The notes: a model not told the origin generated them from the sequence alone. A DNA stretch of 64,000 bases from Roseococcus suduntuyensis (GCF_014196305.1 NZ_JACIDJ010000001.1:186001-250000), one strand, 5' to 3'; numbered from the stretch's first letter, positions 43,310-53,696 are shown. Numbers and translations: made by a program.

Positions 43310-44689
43310 ATGCGCCGCCTGTTGCTCGCCACCGTTTTCAGCCTTGCCGCCGCCCTGCCGGCTAGCGCCGACACCCGCTTCGAGGCGGTGCTGGCCGGCC
43401 ACGCCGTCCTGCCCGCCGCCACCTTCGTGGCGCCGCCGGAAGACGCGCCGGAGTATTTCCGCATCTCCGGCCGCTTCACCGGCCCGGGCAATGTCCGCAA
43501 CGAACGCCCGGGCAGCGTGCCCTCCGTCAGCCTGCCCGGCTACGGCGCCCGCCGCACCGGCCTCGCCTTGCCCTTCGAGGGGCAGCCGCTGCAGGGCTGG
43601 TCCGGCATCGTGACCCTGGGCGATGGCAGCTACCTCATCACCGGCGACAATGGCTTCGGCAACCGCCGCAACTCGCCCGACGCCATGCTGATGGTCTTCC
43701 GCGTCCGCCCCGACTGGACGAGCGGCGCGGTGGCGGTGGAGCGGACCATCTTCCTCTCCGACCCCAACCGCGTGGCGCCCTTCCCCATCCAGGCCGAGAC
43801 CACCACCACGCGCTACCTGACCGGCGCCGATTTCGACATCGAGAGCATCCAGCCCCTGCCCGACGGCACGATGATGATCGGTGACGAGTTCGGCCCCTAT
43901 CTGCTGCATGTGGATGCCGAGGGCCGCCTGCTTCGCGTGATCGAGACGGTGCTGGACGGCGAGACCCTGCGCGCGCCCGACAACCAGGCGCTGTCCATCC
44001 CCGCCAACCCCACGGCCGGCGTGCCGCACCGCGTCCGCCGCTCTGGCGGGTTCGAGGGCATGGCGCGCACGCCTGATGGCCGCACCCTCTGGGCGCTGCT
44101 GGAGCAGCCCCTCTTCGCCGCCGGCACCAACCAGCCCGAGGGCCAGTTCCTCCGCGTGCTGCAATTCGACGTGACGCGCATGGAATGGACCGGCCGCAAC
44201 CTGCGCTACCGGCTGGAGCCGGGTGCCACCGCCATCGGCGACTTCAACATGATTGACGACCGCCGCGCCCTGGTGATCGAGCGCGACAACGGCGAGGGCG
44301 ACCCCGGCCGCGCCTGCGCCCAGGGCGTCGAGAGCACGCATGAAGCGCCCTGCTTCGCCCGCCCGGCGCAGTTCAAGCGCATCTATGTGGTGGATCTGGG
44401 CGCCGTGGACGCGGAAGGCTTCGTCCGCAAGATCGGCCATGTGGACCTGATGGCCATCCGCGACCCCCAGAACCGCGCCCGCCAGCGCGGTGACCGGGCC
44501 GAGGGCGCGCCGGGCGACGTCTTCACCTTCCCCTTCTTCACCATCGAGAACGTGGCGGTGGTGGATGAGGATCACATCATCGTGGGCAACGACAACAACC
44601 TGCCCTTCAGCGCCGGTCGCCACCTCTCGCGCGCCGACGACAATGAACTGATCCTGCTGCGCGTGCCGGAACTGCTCCGGGCGCGCTGA
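43310..44689 (+). CDS. Esterase-like activity of phytase family protein
   Basis: A 459-residue exported protein. A signal peptide (RRLLLATVFSLAAALPASA) is followed by a beta-propeller-like region with GWSGIVTLGDGSYLITGDNG, DFDIESIQPLPDGTMMIGDE, FGPYLLHVDAEGRLLRVIET and NVAVVDEDHIIVGNDNN. These match the phytase-like esterase domain found in many proteobacteria. The role is probably in phosphate-ester or other ester turnover in the periplasm. It is followed by a terminator hairpin. Confidence 0.87.
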   Translation: MRRLLLATVFSLAAALPASADTRFEAVLAGHAVLPAATFVAPPEDAPEYFRISGRFTGPGNVRNERPGSVPSVSLPGYGARRTGLALPFEGQPLQGWSGIVTLGDGSYLITGDNGFGNRRNSPDAMLMVFRVRPDWTSGAVAVERTIFLSDPNRVAPFPIQAETTTTRYLTGADFDIESIQPLPDGTMMIGDEFGPYLLHVDAEGRLLRVIETVLDGETLRAPDNQALSIPANPTAGVPHRVRRSGGFEGMARTPDGRTLWALLEQPLFAAGTNQPEGQFLRVLQFDVTRMEWTGRNLRYRLEPGATAIGDFNMIDDRRALVIERDNGEGDPGRACAQGVESTHEAPCFARPAQFKRIYVVDLGAVDAEGFVRKIGHVDLMAIRDPQNRARQRGDRAEGAPGDVFTFPFFTIENVAVVDEDHIIVGNDNNLPFSAGRHLSRADDNELILLRVPELLRAR

Positions 44690-44703
44690 CGAGGAGGGCA
44701 TGC

Positions 44704-44737
44704 TGCCTCCCCGCCGGGCATCCCGGCGCGGGAGGCA
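44704..44737 (+). terminator. Terminator hairpin after the phytase-like gene
   Basis: TGCCTCCC / GGGAGGCA and, inside it, CGCCGGG / CCCGGCG around the loop CAT, with a single unpaired C at 44729. It starts 15 bases after the stop codon. Confidence 0.75.
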
Positions 44738-44818
44738 CGGCCTGGCGAGCGAAGGGCCCCGGTTTCCAGCCCTGGCGGTAGGCTTTACAGTCGGGAAAGC
44801 CTGCGAAAGCCAAACGCC

Positions 44819-46012
44819 ATGACCGCGCCAGACCCCGTCCACGCCTTCATCCCAGGCGAGCCCGCCACGGCCGCCCCCACCGGGTCAGGCGTCCTGGATG
44901 GGCTGAGCTTCGCCATCAAGGACCTCTTCGACCTGAAGGGGCACCCCACCACCTATGGCAACCCGGACTGGGCGCGCACCCAGCCCGTCGCCGCCGCGAC
45001 CGCCCCCGTGGTGCTGGCCCTGCTGGAAGCCGGGGCCGCGCTGCTGGGCAAGACCAAGACCGTCGAACTCGCCTATGGGCTGACGGGCGAGAATGTCTGG
45101 CACGGCACCCCCCTCAACCCCAACGCGCCGGACCGTTTCCCGGGCGGTTCCTCCTGCGGCTCGGCGGCCGCGGTGGCGGCGGGGCTGGTGGATTTCGCGC
45201 TGGGCACCGACACGGGCGGCAGCGTGCGCATCCCGGCCAGCTATTGCGGCGTCTTCGGCCTGCGCCCCTCCTGGGGGGCGGTGGCGCTGACGGGGGCGGC
45301 GGGGCTTGGCCCCTCCTTCGACACCTGCGGCTGGTTCGCGCGCGACGCCGCCATCATGGAGAAGGTGGGCGATGTGCTGCTGCCGGCCGACAGCGCGGGC
45401 GGCGCGCTCGGCCCCGTGCTGAAGGTGGAGGAGGCCTGGATCAACGCCGACCCCGCCACCGCCGCCGCCATGGCCCCCGCCATGTCCGCGCTGGAGCGCG
45501 TGGCCGGAACCGCCCTGAACATCCGCCTTGCCCCCGAAGGGCTGCCGGTGGTGGCCGAGCATTTCCGCTGCATGCAGGCGCAGGAGGCCTGGGCGACGCT
45601 CGGCGCCTGGATCGCCGCCAACAGCCCGAAATTCGGCCCCGGCGTGGGCGAGCGCTTCGCCGCCGCCCGCGACATGGACCCGGCCAAGGCGGCCGCCGCC
45701 CGCGCCTTCCGCCGCGGCTTCAAGCGCCGCATGGGCGCCCTGCTGGGGGGCGGCGCCGTGCTGGCCTACCCCACCAGCCCCCTGCCCGCGCCAAAGCTGA
45801 CCGCCGGCCAGCCCGAGCAGAACATGGTGCGCGAAATCACGATGCGCGTCACCGCGATCGCCGGCCTCGCCTCGCTGTGCGAGGTGTCGCTGCCCGCGGG
45901 CCAGGTGGAGGGAGCGCCGGTCGGCCTCTCGCTCGTCGCGGCTCCCGGGCGGGACCGTGCGCTGCTGGCGCTGGCCGCCCGCGTTTCCGCCATGATGGGA
46001 GAGGCCGCATGA
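44819..46012 (+). CDS. Amidase (amidase-signature family)
   Basis: A 397-residue amidohydrolase with the Ser-cisSer-Lys triad: Lys34 in FAIKDLFD, Ser111 in FPGGSSCGSA and Ser135 in TDTGGSVRIPA. Length is shorter than GatA (about 490), and the protein lacks a gatB or gatC neighbour, so it is a free amidase on a small amide. Ordinary bacterial amidase order is kept through PTSPLPAPKL. Its stop overlaps the next start by four bases (ATGA). Confidence 0.92.
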   Translation: MTAPDPVHAFIPGEPATAAPTGSGVLDGLSFAIKDLFDLKGHPTTYGNPDWARTQPVAAATAPVVLALLEAGAALLGKTKTVELAYGLTGENVWHGTPLNPNAPDRFPGGSSCGSAAAVAAGLVDFALGTDTGGSVRIPASYCGVFGLRPSWGAVALTGAAGLGPSFDTCGWFARDAAIMEKVGDVLLPADSAGGALGPVLKVEEAWINADPATAAAMAPAMSALERVAGTALNIRLAPEGLPVVAEHFRCMQAQEAWATLGAWIAANSPKFGPGVGERFAAARDMDPAKAAAARAFRRGFKRRMGALLGGGAVLAYPTSPLPAPKLTAGQPEQNMVREITMRVTAIAGLASLCEVSLPAGQVEGAPVGLSLVAAPGRDRALLALAARVSAMMGEAA

Positions 46013-46527
46013 ACCTGCGCGACGCAACACCGGCCGACCTGCCCGGCATCACCGCCATCTACGCCCACCATGTCCGCACCGGCACCGGCACCTTCGAGGA
46101 GACCCCCCCCAGCGAGGCCGAGATGGCCCAGCGCCTGGAGAAGGTGCAGAAGGGCGGCTGCGCTTGGCTGGTGGCCGAGCAGGATGGCAGCGTGGTGGGC
46201 TATGGCTATTTCGCCCCTTTCCGCGACCGCAGCGCCTATCGCTTCACCGCCGAGGACAGCATCTATGTCCGCGACGACCAGCGCGGCATGGGCGTGGGCA
46301 AGGCGCTGGTCCAGGCCCTGCTGGCCCGCGCCGAGGCGCTGGGCTTCCGCCAGATGATCGCGGTCATCGGCGACAGCGAGAATGTGGGCTCCATCGGCCT
46401 GCACGCGGCCCTGGGCTTCCGCCAGGTGGGGCTGATGCGCGCGGTGGGGCTGAAGTTCGGCCAATGGGTGGACGTGGTCACCATGCAGCGCGCCCTGGGC
46501 GAGGGCGACCGCAGCCTTCCCGACTGA
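46009..46527 (+). CDS. GNAT acetyltransferase, phosphinothricin-acetyltransferase type
   Basis: A 172-residue enzyme. MNLRDATPADLPGITAIYAH and VRTGTGTFEETPPSEAEMAQ are typical of the Pat/YncA group, with the acetyl-CoA loop QRGMGVGKALVQALLARAEA near residue 93 and SIGLHAALGFRQVG. Members acetylate phosphinothricin, methionine sulfone or other amino acids. It is translationally coupled to the amidase gene, so a joint role on an amino acid or amide is plausible. Confidence 0.9.
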   Translation: MNLRDATPADLPGITAIYAHHVRTGTGTFEETPPSEAEMAQRLEKVQKGGCAWLVAEQDGSVVGYGYFAPFRDRSAYRFTAEDSIYVRDDQRGMGVGKALVQALLARAEALGFRQMIAVIGDSENVGSIGLHAALGFRQVGLMRAVGLKFGQWVDVVTMQRALGEGDRSLPD

Positions 46528-46632
46528 CCGCGCCGGTTCCGCGTGGAGGCGGGGCGGCCCCGCGCCATTCAGGGTTCCGCCCCCCGCGCCGGAAAGGCTA
46601 GACCTTCCCCGCCCGCCAATGTGAGGAAGAGC

Positions 46633-47516
<884 letters not shown>

Positions 47517-47520
<4 letters not shown>

Positions 47521-48437
47521 CCTGGCGGCGGCCCCCCGCCCCGGCGCCGACCGGCTGGGGCCTGCCCGCCAGCCTGGCCGCGCATGGGCTGGCGCTGGCG
47601 GTGCTGGGCTGGATGCTGGTGCCCACGCCCCGGCCCGAGCCTGCAGCGCCTTCGGGCATGGAGGTGGTCTGGGCCGAGGCCGCGCCGGGCGAGGCGGGGG
47701 ATGGCGGGCCGGAGCCGCCCATGCCGGCGCCGCCGGCCATCGTGGCGCCGCCGCCGATGCCCGGCCCGCTGGCACAGCTGCCGCCTTTGCCCTCGGCCGT
47801 GCCGCCGCCACCTGCGCCCATGGCCATGGCGGCGCTGCCGGCCCCGCCGCCGCCTGTGGCCGAAACCCCGGTCACGGCCGCCCCGCCGCCGCCCGCCGAT
47901 TCCCCGGCCGAGATCGCGGCGCCAGCCCCACCGCCTCCCCCGCCGGCCGCCCTGGCCGAGGCGCCGCCCCCCCAGACCGAGCCCGAGCCCGAACCCGCGC
48001 CAACCCCTGTCGCCCAGGCACCGGCCCCGCGCCCTGCCCCGCGGCCAGTGCCGCGCCGCGCCGCCGCGCCGAGTGCCGCGCCCCCCACGCCCACGCAGGT
48101 CAGCGGCCCCGCCACCGGCGCGCCCGCCGCCACCTCGCTGGGCGCGCCCGCCGGGCCCAGCGCCCCGCCCCGCCCCGATGCCGGCTTCCGCAATGCCGGC
48201 CCCGCCTATCCGGAGATGGCCCGCCAGCGCGGCCAGCAGGGCGCCGTGGTGCTGGACCTGCGGGTGGATGCCGAGGGCCGCGTGGTGGGGGCCGAGGTGG
48301 CGCAAAGCTCCGGCCATCCCATGTTGGACGCGGCGGCGCGGCGCGCGGTGCTGAACTGGCGCTTCCGCCCGGCCCTCGACGGCGGGCGGCCGGTGGAGGC
48401 CCATCTCCGCAGCACGGTGCGGTTCCGACTGGATTAG
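47517..48437 (+). CDS. tonB: TonB-family energy-transducing protein
   Basis: A 306-residue protein with one anchor helix (ASLAAHGLALAVLGWMLV), a long linker that is rich in Pro and Ala from about residue 45 to 215, and a TonB carboxy-terminal domain (AYPEMARQRGQQGAVVLDLR, ending VEAHLRSTVRFRLD). It spans the periplasm to power outer-membrane receptors, such as the BtuB-like one 1.7 kb away. Start GTG overlaps the CDF stop by four bases. No exbB or exbD is near. The stop codon lies in a palindromic repeat. Confidence 0.9.
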
Positions 48438-48525
48438 AGCGGGATGCGTTGAGGTGGCATCACCGAAAGCGTTGAATCCCGCTCTCAACGAAGGCTGGAG
48501 CATGCTGCGTGAACGCAGCATGCTC
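48436..48525. repeat. Twin palindromic element at the tonB stop
   Basis: Hairpin 1 has arms AGAGCGGGAT (48436-48445) and ATCCCGCTCT (48476-48485), with the tonB TAG stop overlapping its first two bases. Hairpin 2 is a perfect 13-bp repeat, GAGCATGCTGCGT / ACGCAGCATGCTC, at 48498-48525 with a 2-base centre. Together they look like a REP-type element. It lies 14 bases before the adenosyltransferase start. Confidence 0.8.
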
Positions 48526-48539
48526 TAGGGGTGGTTCGA

Positions 48540-49091
48540 ATGGTGCGGCTGGACGTGATCACGACCCGGGGCGGCGATGGGGGCGAGACCTCGCTCGGCG
48601 ATGGCAGCCGGGTGCGGAAGGACGCGCTGCGCGTCGAGACCTATGGCACGGTGGATGAGGTGAACGCGGTGCTGGGCCTGCTGCGCCTGCATCTGGACCC
48701 CGAGGCCGATGCGATGGTGGCGCGCATCCAGAACGACCTGTTCGACCTGGGCGCCGATCTCTGCGTGCCGGGCGCCGCGGGTGGGCGGCTGCGCGTGACC
48801 GCCGCGCAATGCCTGCGCCTCGAACAGGAGGTGGCGGCAATGAACGCCCATATTCCGCCGCTGCGAAGCTTCGTGCTGCCCGGCGGCAGCGCGGCCGCCG
48901 CCCATGCCCACCTGGCCCGCACCGTGGCCCGCCGGGCGGAGCGGCTGGTGGTGGCGCTGGCCGCCGTGGAGGAAGTGAACGCCGAGGCGGTGCGCTACCT
49001 CAATCGCCTCTCGGACCACCTTTTCGTGCTGGCGCGGCGCTGCAACGACAATGGCGCGCGCGACGTGACCTGGGTGCCGGGGCGGGGATAA
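48540..49091 (+). CDS. pduO: Cob(I)yrinic acid a,c-diamide adenosyltransferase, PduO type
   Basis: A 183-residue enzyme that transfers adenosyl from ATP to cobalamin. The ATP-binding stretch TRGGDGGETSLGDGSRV at residues 8-24 and RVETYGTVDEVNAVLGLLR are the PduO signatures. VARRAERLVVALAAVEEVN and LNRLSDHLFVLARRCN complete the trimer-interface helices. Residues are close to PduO and MMAB, not to CobA. It lies between tonB and radC, near the B12 receptor. The ATG at 48540 has no clear site, and a GTG three codons upstream is an alternative. Confidence 0.93.
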   Translation: MVRLDVITTRGGDGGETSLGDGSRVRKDALRVETYGTVDEVNAVLGLLRLHLDPEADAMVARIQNDLFDLGADLCVPGAAGGRLRVTAAQCLRLEQEVAAMNAHIPPLRSFVLPGGSAAAAHAHLARTVARRAERLVVALAAVEEVNAEAVRYLNRLSDHLFVLARRCNDNGARDVTWVPGRG

Positions 49092-49097
49092 CAGGTT

Positions 49098-50015
49098 TTA
49101 CAGCAACCCCTCGCGGCGGAAGCTCAGCACCTCGCCATTGCCGATGATCAGGTGGTCATGCACCGCGATGGAGAGAATCTCGCCCGCGGCCTTCACCTCC
49201 CGCGTCATCTCGATGTCGGCGCGGGAGGGGGTGGGGTCGCCGCTCGGGTGGTTGTGGACCAGGATCAGGGCGGTGGCGTGCAGTTCCAGCGCACGCTTCA
49301 CCACCTCGCGCGGATAGACGGGCGTGTGGTTCACCGTGCCGCGCGCCTGGGCCTCGTCCGCGATCAGGCGGTTCTTGCTGTCGAGGAACAGGATGCGGAA
49401 CTGCTCCGTCTTCTCCCGCGCCATGACCAGCTTCAGGTAATCCATCAGCAGGTCCCATTTGTTCAGCACAGGCGCGTCCATCACCTCGGCCCGCGCCATC
49501 CGCAGGGCCGAGGCCTGCACCAGCTTCAGCGCCGCCACGCTGTGCGGGCCCAGGCCGCGCGCGTCCATCAGCGCCTGCTGCGGGGCGGCCAGCACCTGGG
49601 CGAAGCTGCCGAAACGGTTGATCAGCGCCTTGGCGAGCGGCTTGGTGTCGCCCTTGGGCATGGCGAGGAAGAGCAGCATCTCCAGCAACTCGTAATCGGC
49701 CAGGGCGTCGGGGCCGCGCGTCAGCAGCTTGTCCCGCATGCGGGCGCGGTGGCCGTGCGGGCCGGTGCTGGCGAAGGGGAGCACGGCCGCGTCGGACGGG
49801 GTGCCCTCGGGCTGGCGGGGCGCCTCGCGCGAGAGCGCGCCGCTCTCCCGCAGGGCCGGCCCATGGCGGCCGCCCGTGTCACGAAAGCCCCCCGCCTCGG
49901 CGCGGCCGCCGCGATAGACCGCATCCGGATAGCGCGGGCCGGCCGAGGCCCGTTCAGGTGCGCCGCGTGCCGCGGGCAGAACGCGCCGCACCAAGGCTTG
50001 CCACCACATCATCAT
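49098..50015 (-). CDS. radC: DNA repair protein RadC (JAMM domain)
   Basis: A 305-residue protein. An HhH region ([20 protein letters not shown] to about residue 170, with [13 protein letters not shown]) is followed by the RadC/JAMM domain, with [18 protein letters not shown] near residue 258 holding the metal-binding His, His and Asp. About 90 residues of low-complexity sequence precede the domains, longer than usual. Three ATGs in a row make the exact start uncertain. Function is not clear despite the name. Convergent with the adenosyltransferase gene. Confidence 0.92.
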   Translation of the reverse strand: MMMWWQALVRRVLPAARGAPERASAGPRYPDAVYRGGRAEAGGFRDTGGRHGPALRESGALSREAPRQPEGTPSDAAVLPFASTGPHGHRARMRDKLLTRGPDALADYELLEMLLFLAMPKGDTKPLAKALINRFGSFAQVLAAPQQALMDARGLGPHSVAALKLVQASALRMARAEVMDAPVLNKWDLLMDYLKLVMAREKTEQFRILFLDSKNRLIADEAQARGTVNHTPVYPREVVKRALELHATALILVHNHPSGDPTPSRADIEMTREVKAAGEILSIAVHDHLIIGNGEVLSFRREGLL

Positions 50016-50142
50016 CGCCCTTCTGGCCGCAGGGGGCGTGACATACCATCCCAGGTTTCCCTTGAAAGTAATTTTTCATTCACATTTTACTTATTGGTAA
50101 AATTTCGGCGGCGGGCAGATCCGCGCCCGCCGCCTCTCCGCC
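50016..50142 (-). promoter_or_regulatory. A/T-rich spacer between btuB stop and radC start
   Basis: The stretch at about 50060-50110 is far richer in A/T than the rest of the window, with runs such as AATTTTTCATT. It sits upstream of radC and downstream of btuB, so it probably holds the radC promoter. I do not assign boxes. Confidence 0.4.
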
Positions 50143-52086
50143 TCAGAAGCCGAAGCGCGTGCCCACCAACAGGCTGCGCCCGGGCGTCTGGAAGCCGTTC
50201 ACCGGCTCCCATCGGGAATTGCCCAGGTTGCGGCCCTCCACGAAGGCGGTGATGCCCTCGCGCACCACATAGCTGGCGGTGATGTTGAACAGCGTGCCGG
50301 TCTTGTTCCGCCGCTCGGTGGTGAAGGAGGTGCCGTCGTCGCGGTAGCTCGCGAAAGGCCCCTCGGGCGAGCGGCCGGTGAATTGCAGCTGCGGCGCGAT
50401 GACCAGCCCCGGCAGTGGCGTCAGGCGCGCGGTGGCGCTGATCACATGCTCCGGCCGGCGGGGCAGCGGGCGGCGGGTGCGGGCATCGGTGGCGTCCGTG
50501 ATGGTCCAGCCCAGCTCGGCCGAGAGCCAGGGCGCGGGCCGCACCGCCAGCGTCAGCTCCACGCCCTGAAGGTTCGCCCGGTCCACATTGGCGACGCTCG
50601 TTCCCTGGAAGATGATGAGGTCCCGCACACGCGACTGGAACCAGGTGGCGCCCAGCGTGGCGAAATCGGGCCGGCCGAAGAGCGGCAGGTCCAGCTCGCC
50701 GCCCAGCTCATAGCCCAGGCTGCGCTCGGGCCGCAGGTTCGGGTTGCCGCGGAAGGCGGTGCCGATGGTGCCGAAGCGCTGGAACAGCGAGGGCGCGTTG
50801 AAGCCGCTGCCGCCCGAGGCGCGCAGCCGCGCCCCCAGCTCCGGCACGTGATAGACCACGCCGGCGCGCCAGGTGGTGGCGCCGGTGAAGCTGCCCACCG
50901 CGTCGTGGCGCAGCCCGGCCGTCACGTCCATCCGGTTCCACAGCCGGTATTGCAGGGCGATGTGGCCGGCCGTGCTGTCCTGCGCGGCGTTCACGCGCGT
51001 CTGGAAGGGGGTGTTGCCGGCCAGGCTGAACACCTCCTCGCGCGCATGGGTCACGCCGAAATTCAGCGCGCCATCGGTGGCGAAGCCCAGCCCCGGCAGG
51101 CGCAGCGTGTTGCCCCAGTCGAAGCCCAGCCGCTCGCCCCGGTAATGGTCGCGGGTGGAGGCGGTGCTGCGCGCGTCGGGCAGGTTCACATAGGCGCGGC
51201 GGTCCTGGGTGAAGGCCACGCGGAAGCCCGTGGTCCAGAGCCCGTCCAGCAGCCGCGTCTCGGCGCGGAGCTGGCCCATGAGGCGCCGGTCATCGCCCGT
51301 GGAGTTCGGGTCGTCGCGCGGCACGCTGTCCAGGTCGAAGCGGTTCTGGCGGTAGCGCAGCGTGCCCTCGACGCGGGTGCCCTCCATGGGCGTCCAGCCC
51401 AGGCGCAGCGCCAGCGCGCCCGCCTGCAGCCCGTCGCGCTCGTTCAGCGTGTTGCGGAAGCGGCGGGCGGTGGCGTTGAAGCCATCGGTGCGGAGGCCAT
51501 TGGCGCTGGCCAGGTAGTCGAAGGCGCCGATCGTGCCGGTGGCGCCCAGCCCCCCGCGCACCGTGCCCTGGGTGCCGCCCGCCAGCTCGCCATAGGGCGC
51601 GAAGGGACGGCTGGCGGCGCGGCGGGTGACGAGGTTCACCACGCCGCCCACCGCCGCGCTGCCGTAGAGCGAGGAGGCCGGGCCGCGCAGCACCTCGATG
51701 CGCTCCACGTCGAAGAGCAGGTCATTGCCGAAGTTGAAGGCGCCATTGGCTTCGGAGGGGTCGTTCAGCGGCACCCCGTCCAGCAGCACCAGCACGGAGC
51801 GGCTGGAATTGCCGCGCAGGAAGACGCTGGCCTGCTGGCCCGGCCCGCCAGACGGCGCGAGGCGCAGCCCCGGCACGGCGGAGAGCGCCTCGGCGAGCGT
51901 GGCGTGGCCGCGCTCCTCGATCTGCTGGCGGGTGATGATGGTGATGGAGGCCGGCACGCGCTCCAGCGCCGTGGGCACGCGGGTGGCGGTGACGATGGTC
52001 TCGGGCAGGGCCGTGGCCGCCTCCTGGGCAAGCACGGGCAAGGCCGCGGCCAGCAAGGCGGCGGTGGACAGCAACAGATGGCGCAT
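50143..52086 (-). CDS. btuB: TonB-dependent vitamin B12 receptor
   Basis: A 647-residue outer-membrane receptor. A signal peptide (LLLSTAALLAAALPVLAQ) is followed by the TonB-box-like PETIVTATRVPT, a plug domain (VLLDGVPLNDPSEANGAFN, IEVLRGPASSLYGSAAVGGV) and a 22-strand-type barrel that ends in Phe (VGTRFGF). The size is close to BtuB (about 600) and smaller than siderophore receptors. A cobalamin riboswitch in the 5' leader makes B12 or a corrinoid the likely substrate. The frame is open upstream, but the ATG at 52086 begins the signal and has a GGGGGAA site. Confidence 0.92.
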   Translation of the reverse strand: MRHLLLSTAALLAAALPVLAQEAATALPETIVTATRVPTALERVPASITIITRQQIEERGHATLAEALSAVPGLRLAPSGGPGQQASVFLRGNSSRSVLVLLDGVPLNDPSEANGAFNFGNDLLFDVERIEVLRGPASSLYGSAAVGGVVNLVTRRAASRPFAPYGELAGGTQGTVRGGLGATGTIGAFDYLASANGLRTDGFNATARRFRNTLNERDGLQAGALALRLGWTPMEGTRVEGTLRYRQNRFDLDSVPRDDPNSTGDDRRLMGQLRAETRLLDGLWTTGFRVAFTQDRRAYVNLPDARSTASTRDHYRGERLGFDWGNTLRLPGLGFATDGALNFGVTHAREEVFSLAGNTPFQTRVNAAQDSTAGHIALQYRLWNRMDVTAGLRHDAVGSFTGATTWRAGVVYHVPELGARLRASGGSGFNAPSLFQRFGTIGTAFRGNPNLRPERSLGYELGGELDLPLFGRPDFATLGATWFQSRVRDLIIFQGTSVANVDRANLQGVELTLAVRPAPWLSAELGWTITDATDARTRRPLPRRPEHVISATARLTPLPGLVIAPQLQFTGRSPEGPFASYRDDGTSFTTERRNKTGTLFNITASYVVREGITAFVEGRNLGNSRWEPVNGFQTPGRSLLVGTRFGF

Positions 52087-52222
52087 GGGGTTCCCCCGGG
52101 TTGCGCGTGACGACATGCCGCGCGGGGGCATCCCCGCACGACGGCTGACGTCGAGCCCGCATCCGGAACACGGTTCCGTGGCACCGGTGCACCCCGCCCG
52201 GCACGCGCGAGAACAACTCTGC

Positions 52223-52395
52223 GACGGCCGGTCTCCTGGCTCGCGGGTCACGGCCTGGGTCCGCCTTCTCACCCCGGGATGGGGGCAATGGCGATATGGA
52301 CCCAGGCTCGCCGCCTACAGTTGCGGGGGCAGCCGCGGATTGGCGGGGGCTGGCCCCGCGTCGCGCGTTCCCGTTTCACCCCTCATCGGGGCACC
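52223..52395 (-). ncRNA. Cobalamin riboswitch upstream of btuB
   Basis: Read on the minus strand, the leader opens with GGTGCC and GAAACGGGAA, passes CTGCCCCCGCAACTGTAGG (the conserved core of the cobalamin aptamer), and ends with the B12 box GCGAGCCAGGAGACCGGC near 52230-52247. Order and spacing fit the cobalamin aptamer. The expression platform is the next 130 bases to 52087, where a GCGGGG / CCCCGC hairpin at about 52119-52136 lies ahead of the btuB site. When cobalamin binds, btuB expression should fall. Confidence 0.93.
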
Positions 52396-52581
52396 GTCGC
52401 ATGGGGCCATGTAATCCGGCCGGGATTGGGGTGCCAAGGCGGTTCCGCAAGCCATGAACCGGCCCCGCAAAAATTTTTTCTGAATCTATGGTAACCATCT
52501 TGAAAGGCTGATGGCCACTTGGCACATGGCTGCCCGGCCCAAGAGGCATGGCTCGCGGGCAAGCGAAGGGACATCACACCA
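52396..52581. promoter_or_regulatory. Divergent promoter region between btuB and aapJ
   Basis: No gene is seen. An A/T-rich patch with AAAAATTTTTT at about 52469-52480, then TTGAAA at 52500-52505, suggests promoters for btuB (minus) and aapJ (plus). A GAAGGGA at about 52565-52571 is the aapJ ribosome-binding site, 10 bases before the ATG. Confidence 0.45.
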
Positions 52582-53613
52582 ATGAAGCTCACCGCGTTCG
52601 CCGCCGCCGCGGCGGCGTTCCTGATGTTCGGCCCGAGCCAGGCGATGGCCGGGCGCGACCTCGACCAGATCCGCGCCCGCGGGCAGCTGCTCTGCGGCGT
52701 GCAGGGCCCCTCCAACCCCGGGTTCGGTTTTCCCAATGCCCAGGGCCAGTGGCAGGGCTTCAACGTGGAGGTCTGCCGCTCCGTCGCCATCACCATCTTC
52801 GGCGACCCGAACCGCGTGCAGTTCGTGCCCGTGACGACGCAGAGCCGCTTCCCGGCCCTCTCCTCGGGTGAGGTGGACATCCTCTCCAACAACTCGACCT
52901 GGACGCTGACGCGCGACAGCAACGTCAACCGCTTCAACTTCCCGGCCATCGTCTTCTATGACGGCCAGTCGATGATGGTGCCCCGCCGCCTGAACGTGAC
53001 CAGCGCGCGGCAGCTGGACGGCGCCACCGTCTGCGTGCAGCCCGGCACCACGACCGAGCTGAACCTCGCGGACTACTTCCGCCAGCACAACATGCGCTTC
53101 ACCCCCGTGGTGGTGGCCGACCTGGACGAGCTGCGCCGCGCCTATGACAGCGGCCGCTGCGACGTGTTCACCAACGACTTCGCCGCGCTCGCCGCCCAGC
53201 GCACCCTGCTGAGCCGCCCGGCCGACCACGTGATCCTGCCCGAGCGCATCTCGAAGGAGCCTCTCGGCCCCGTGGTGCGCCAGGGTGACGAGGAGCTGAC
53301 GAACATCGTCGCCTGGACCGTCTTCGCGCTGATCGAGGCCGAGGAACTCGGCATCACCGCCGCGAACGTGGAGCAGATCGCCGGCAGCAGCACCAACCCC
53401 ATCGTGCGCCGCTTCCTGGGCGTCGAGGGCAACATGGGCGAAAGCATCAACGCCGCCCGCGCCGACTACGCGCGCCAGATGATCCGCACCTTCGGCAACT
53501 ACGGCGAGATCTACGAGCGCTGGCTGGGCGAGCGCACGCCGCTCGGCCTCGAGCGCGGGCAGAACCGCACCTGGCTGAATGGCGGCCTGCTCTACGCGCC
53601 GCCGGCCCGCTGA
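52582..53613 (+). CDS. aapJ: General L-amino-acid ABC transporter, binding protein
   Basis: A 343-residue periplasmic protein of the AapJ/BztA family. A signal peptide (MKLTAFAAAAAAFLMFGPSQ to AMA) is followed by RARGQLLCGVQGPSNPGFGF, then EVDILSNNSTWTLTRDSNVN and VCVQPGTTTELNLADYFRQH, all family blocks. It binds many polar L-amino acids and hands them to the AapQ/AapM permeases encoded next. The ATG at 52582 is chosen over one 21 codons upstream because it begins the signal peptide. Two hairpins follow, before aapQ. Confidence 0.95.
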   Translation: MKLTAFAAAAAAFLMFGPSQAMAGRDLDQIRARGQLLCGVQGPSNPGFGFPNAQGQWQGFNVEVCRSVAITIFGDPNRVQFVPVTTQSRFPALSSGEVDILSNNSTWTLTRDSNVNRFNFPAIVFYDGQSMMVPRRLNVTSARQLDGATVCVQPGTTTELNLADYFRQHNMRFTPVVVADLDELRRAYDSGRCDVFTNDFAALAAQRTLLSRPADHVILPERISKEPLGPVVRQGDEELTNIVAWTVFALIEAEELGITAANVEQIAGSSTNPIVRRFLGVEGNMGESINAARADYARQMIRTFGNYGEIYERWLGERTPLGLERGQNRTWLNGGLLYAPPAR

Positions 53614-53642
53614 GACTGAGCTGAACGCGGCCGCCCCGCCAG

Positions 53643-53690
53643 GCGTCTGATCGGCTTCGGTGGAACCACCGAAGCCGTGAATCAGCCGCC
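53643..53690 (+). repeat. Hairpin element copy A
   Basis: GCGTCTGATCG to GTGAATCAGCCGCC. The inner stem GGCTTCGGTGG / CCACCGAAGCC is perfect over 11 bp (53653-53663 and 53666-53676). The outer arms CTGAT / ATCAG add five pairs. It starts 30 bases after the aapJ stop and could terminate or stabilise the aapJ transcript. Confidence 0.85.
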
Positions 53691-53696
53691 CGCCCC

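Noticed and set aside
52519..52534. Sigma-54-like site TTGGCACATGGCTGCC upstream of aapJ
   Set aside because: The GG-to-GC distance is 9 bases and not the required 10, so it is not called, although nitrogen control of aap genes would make sense.
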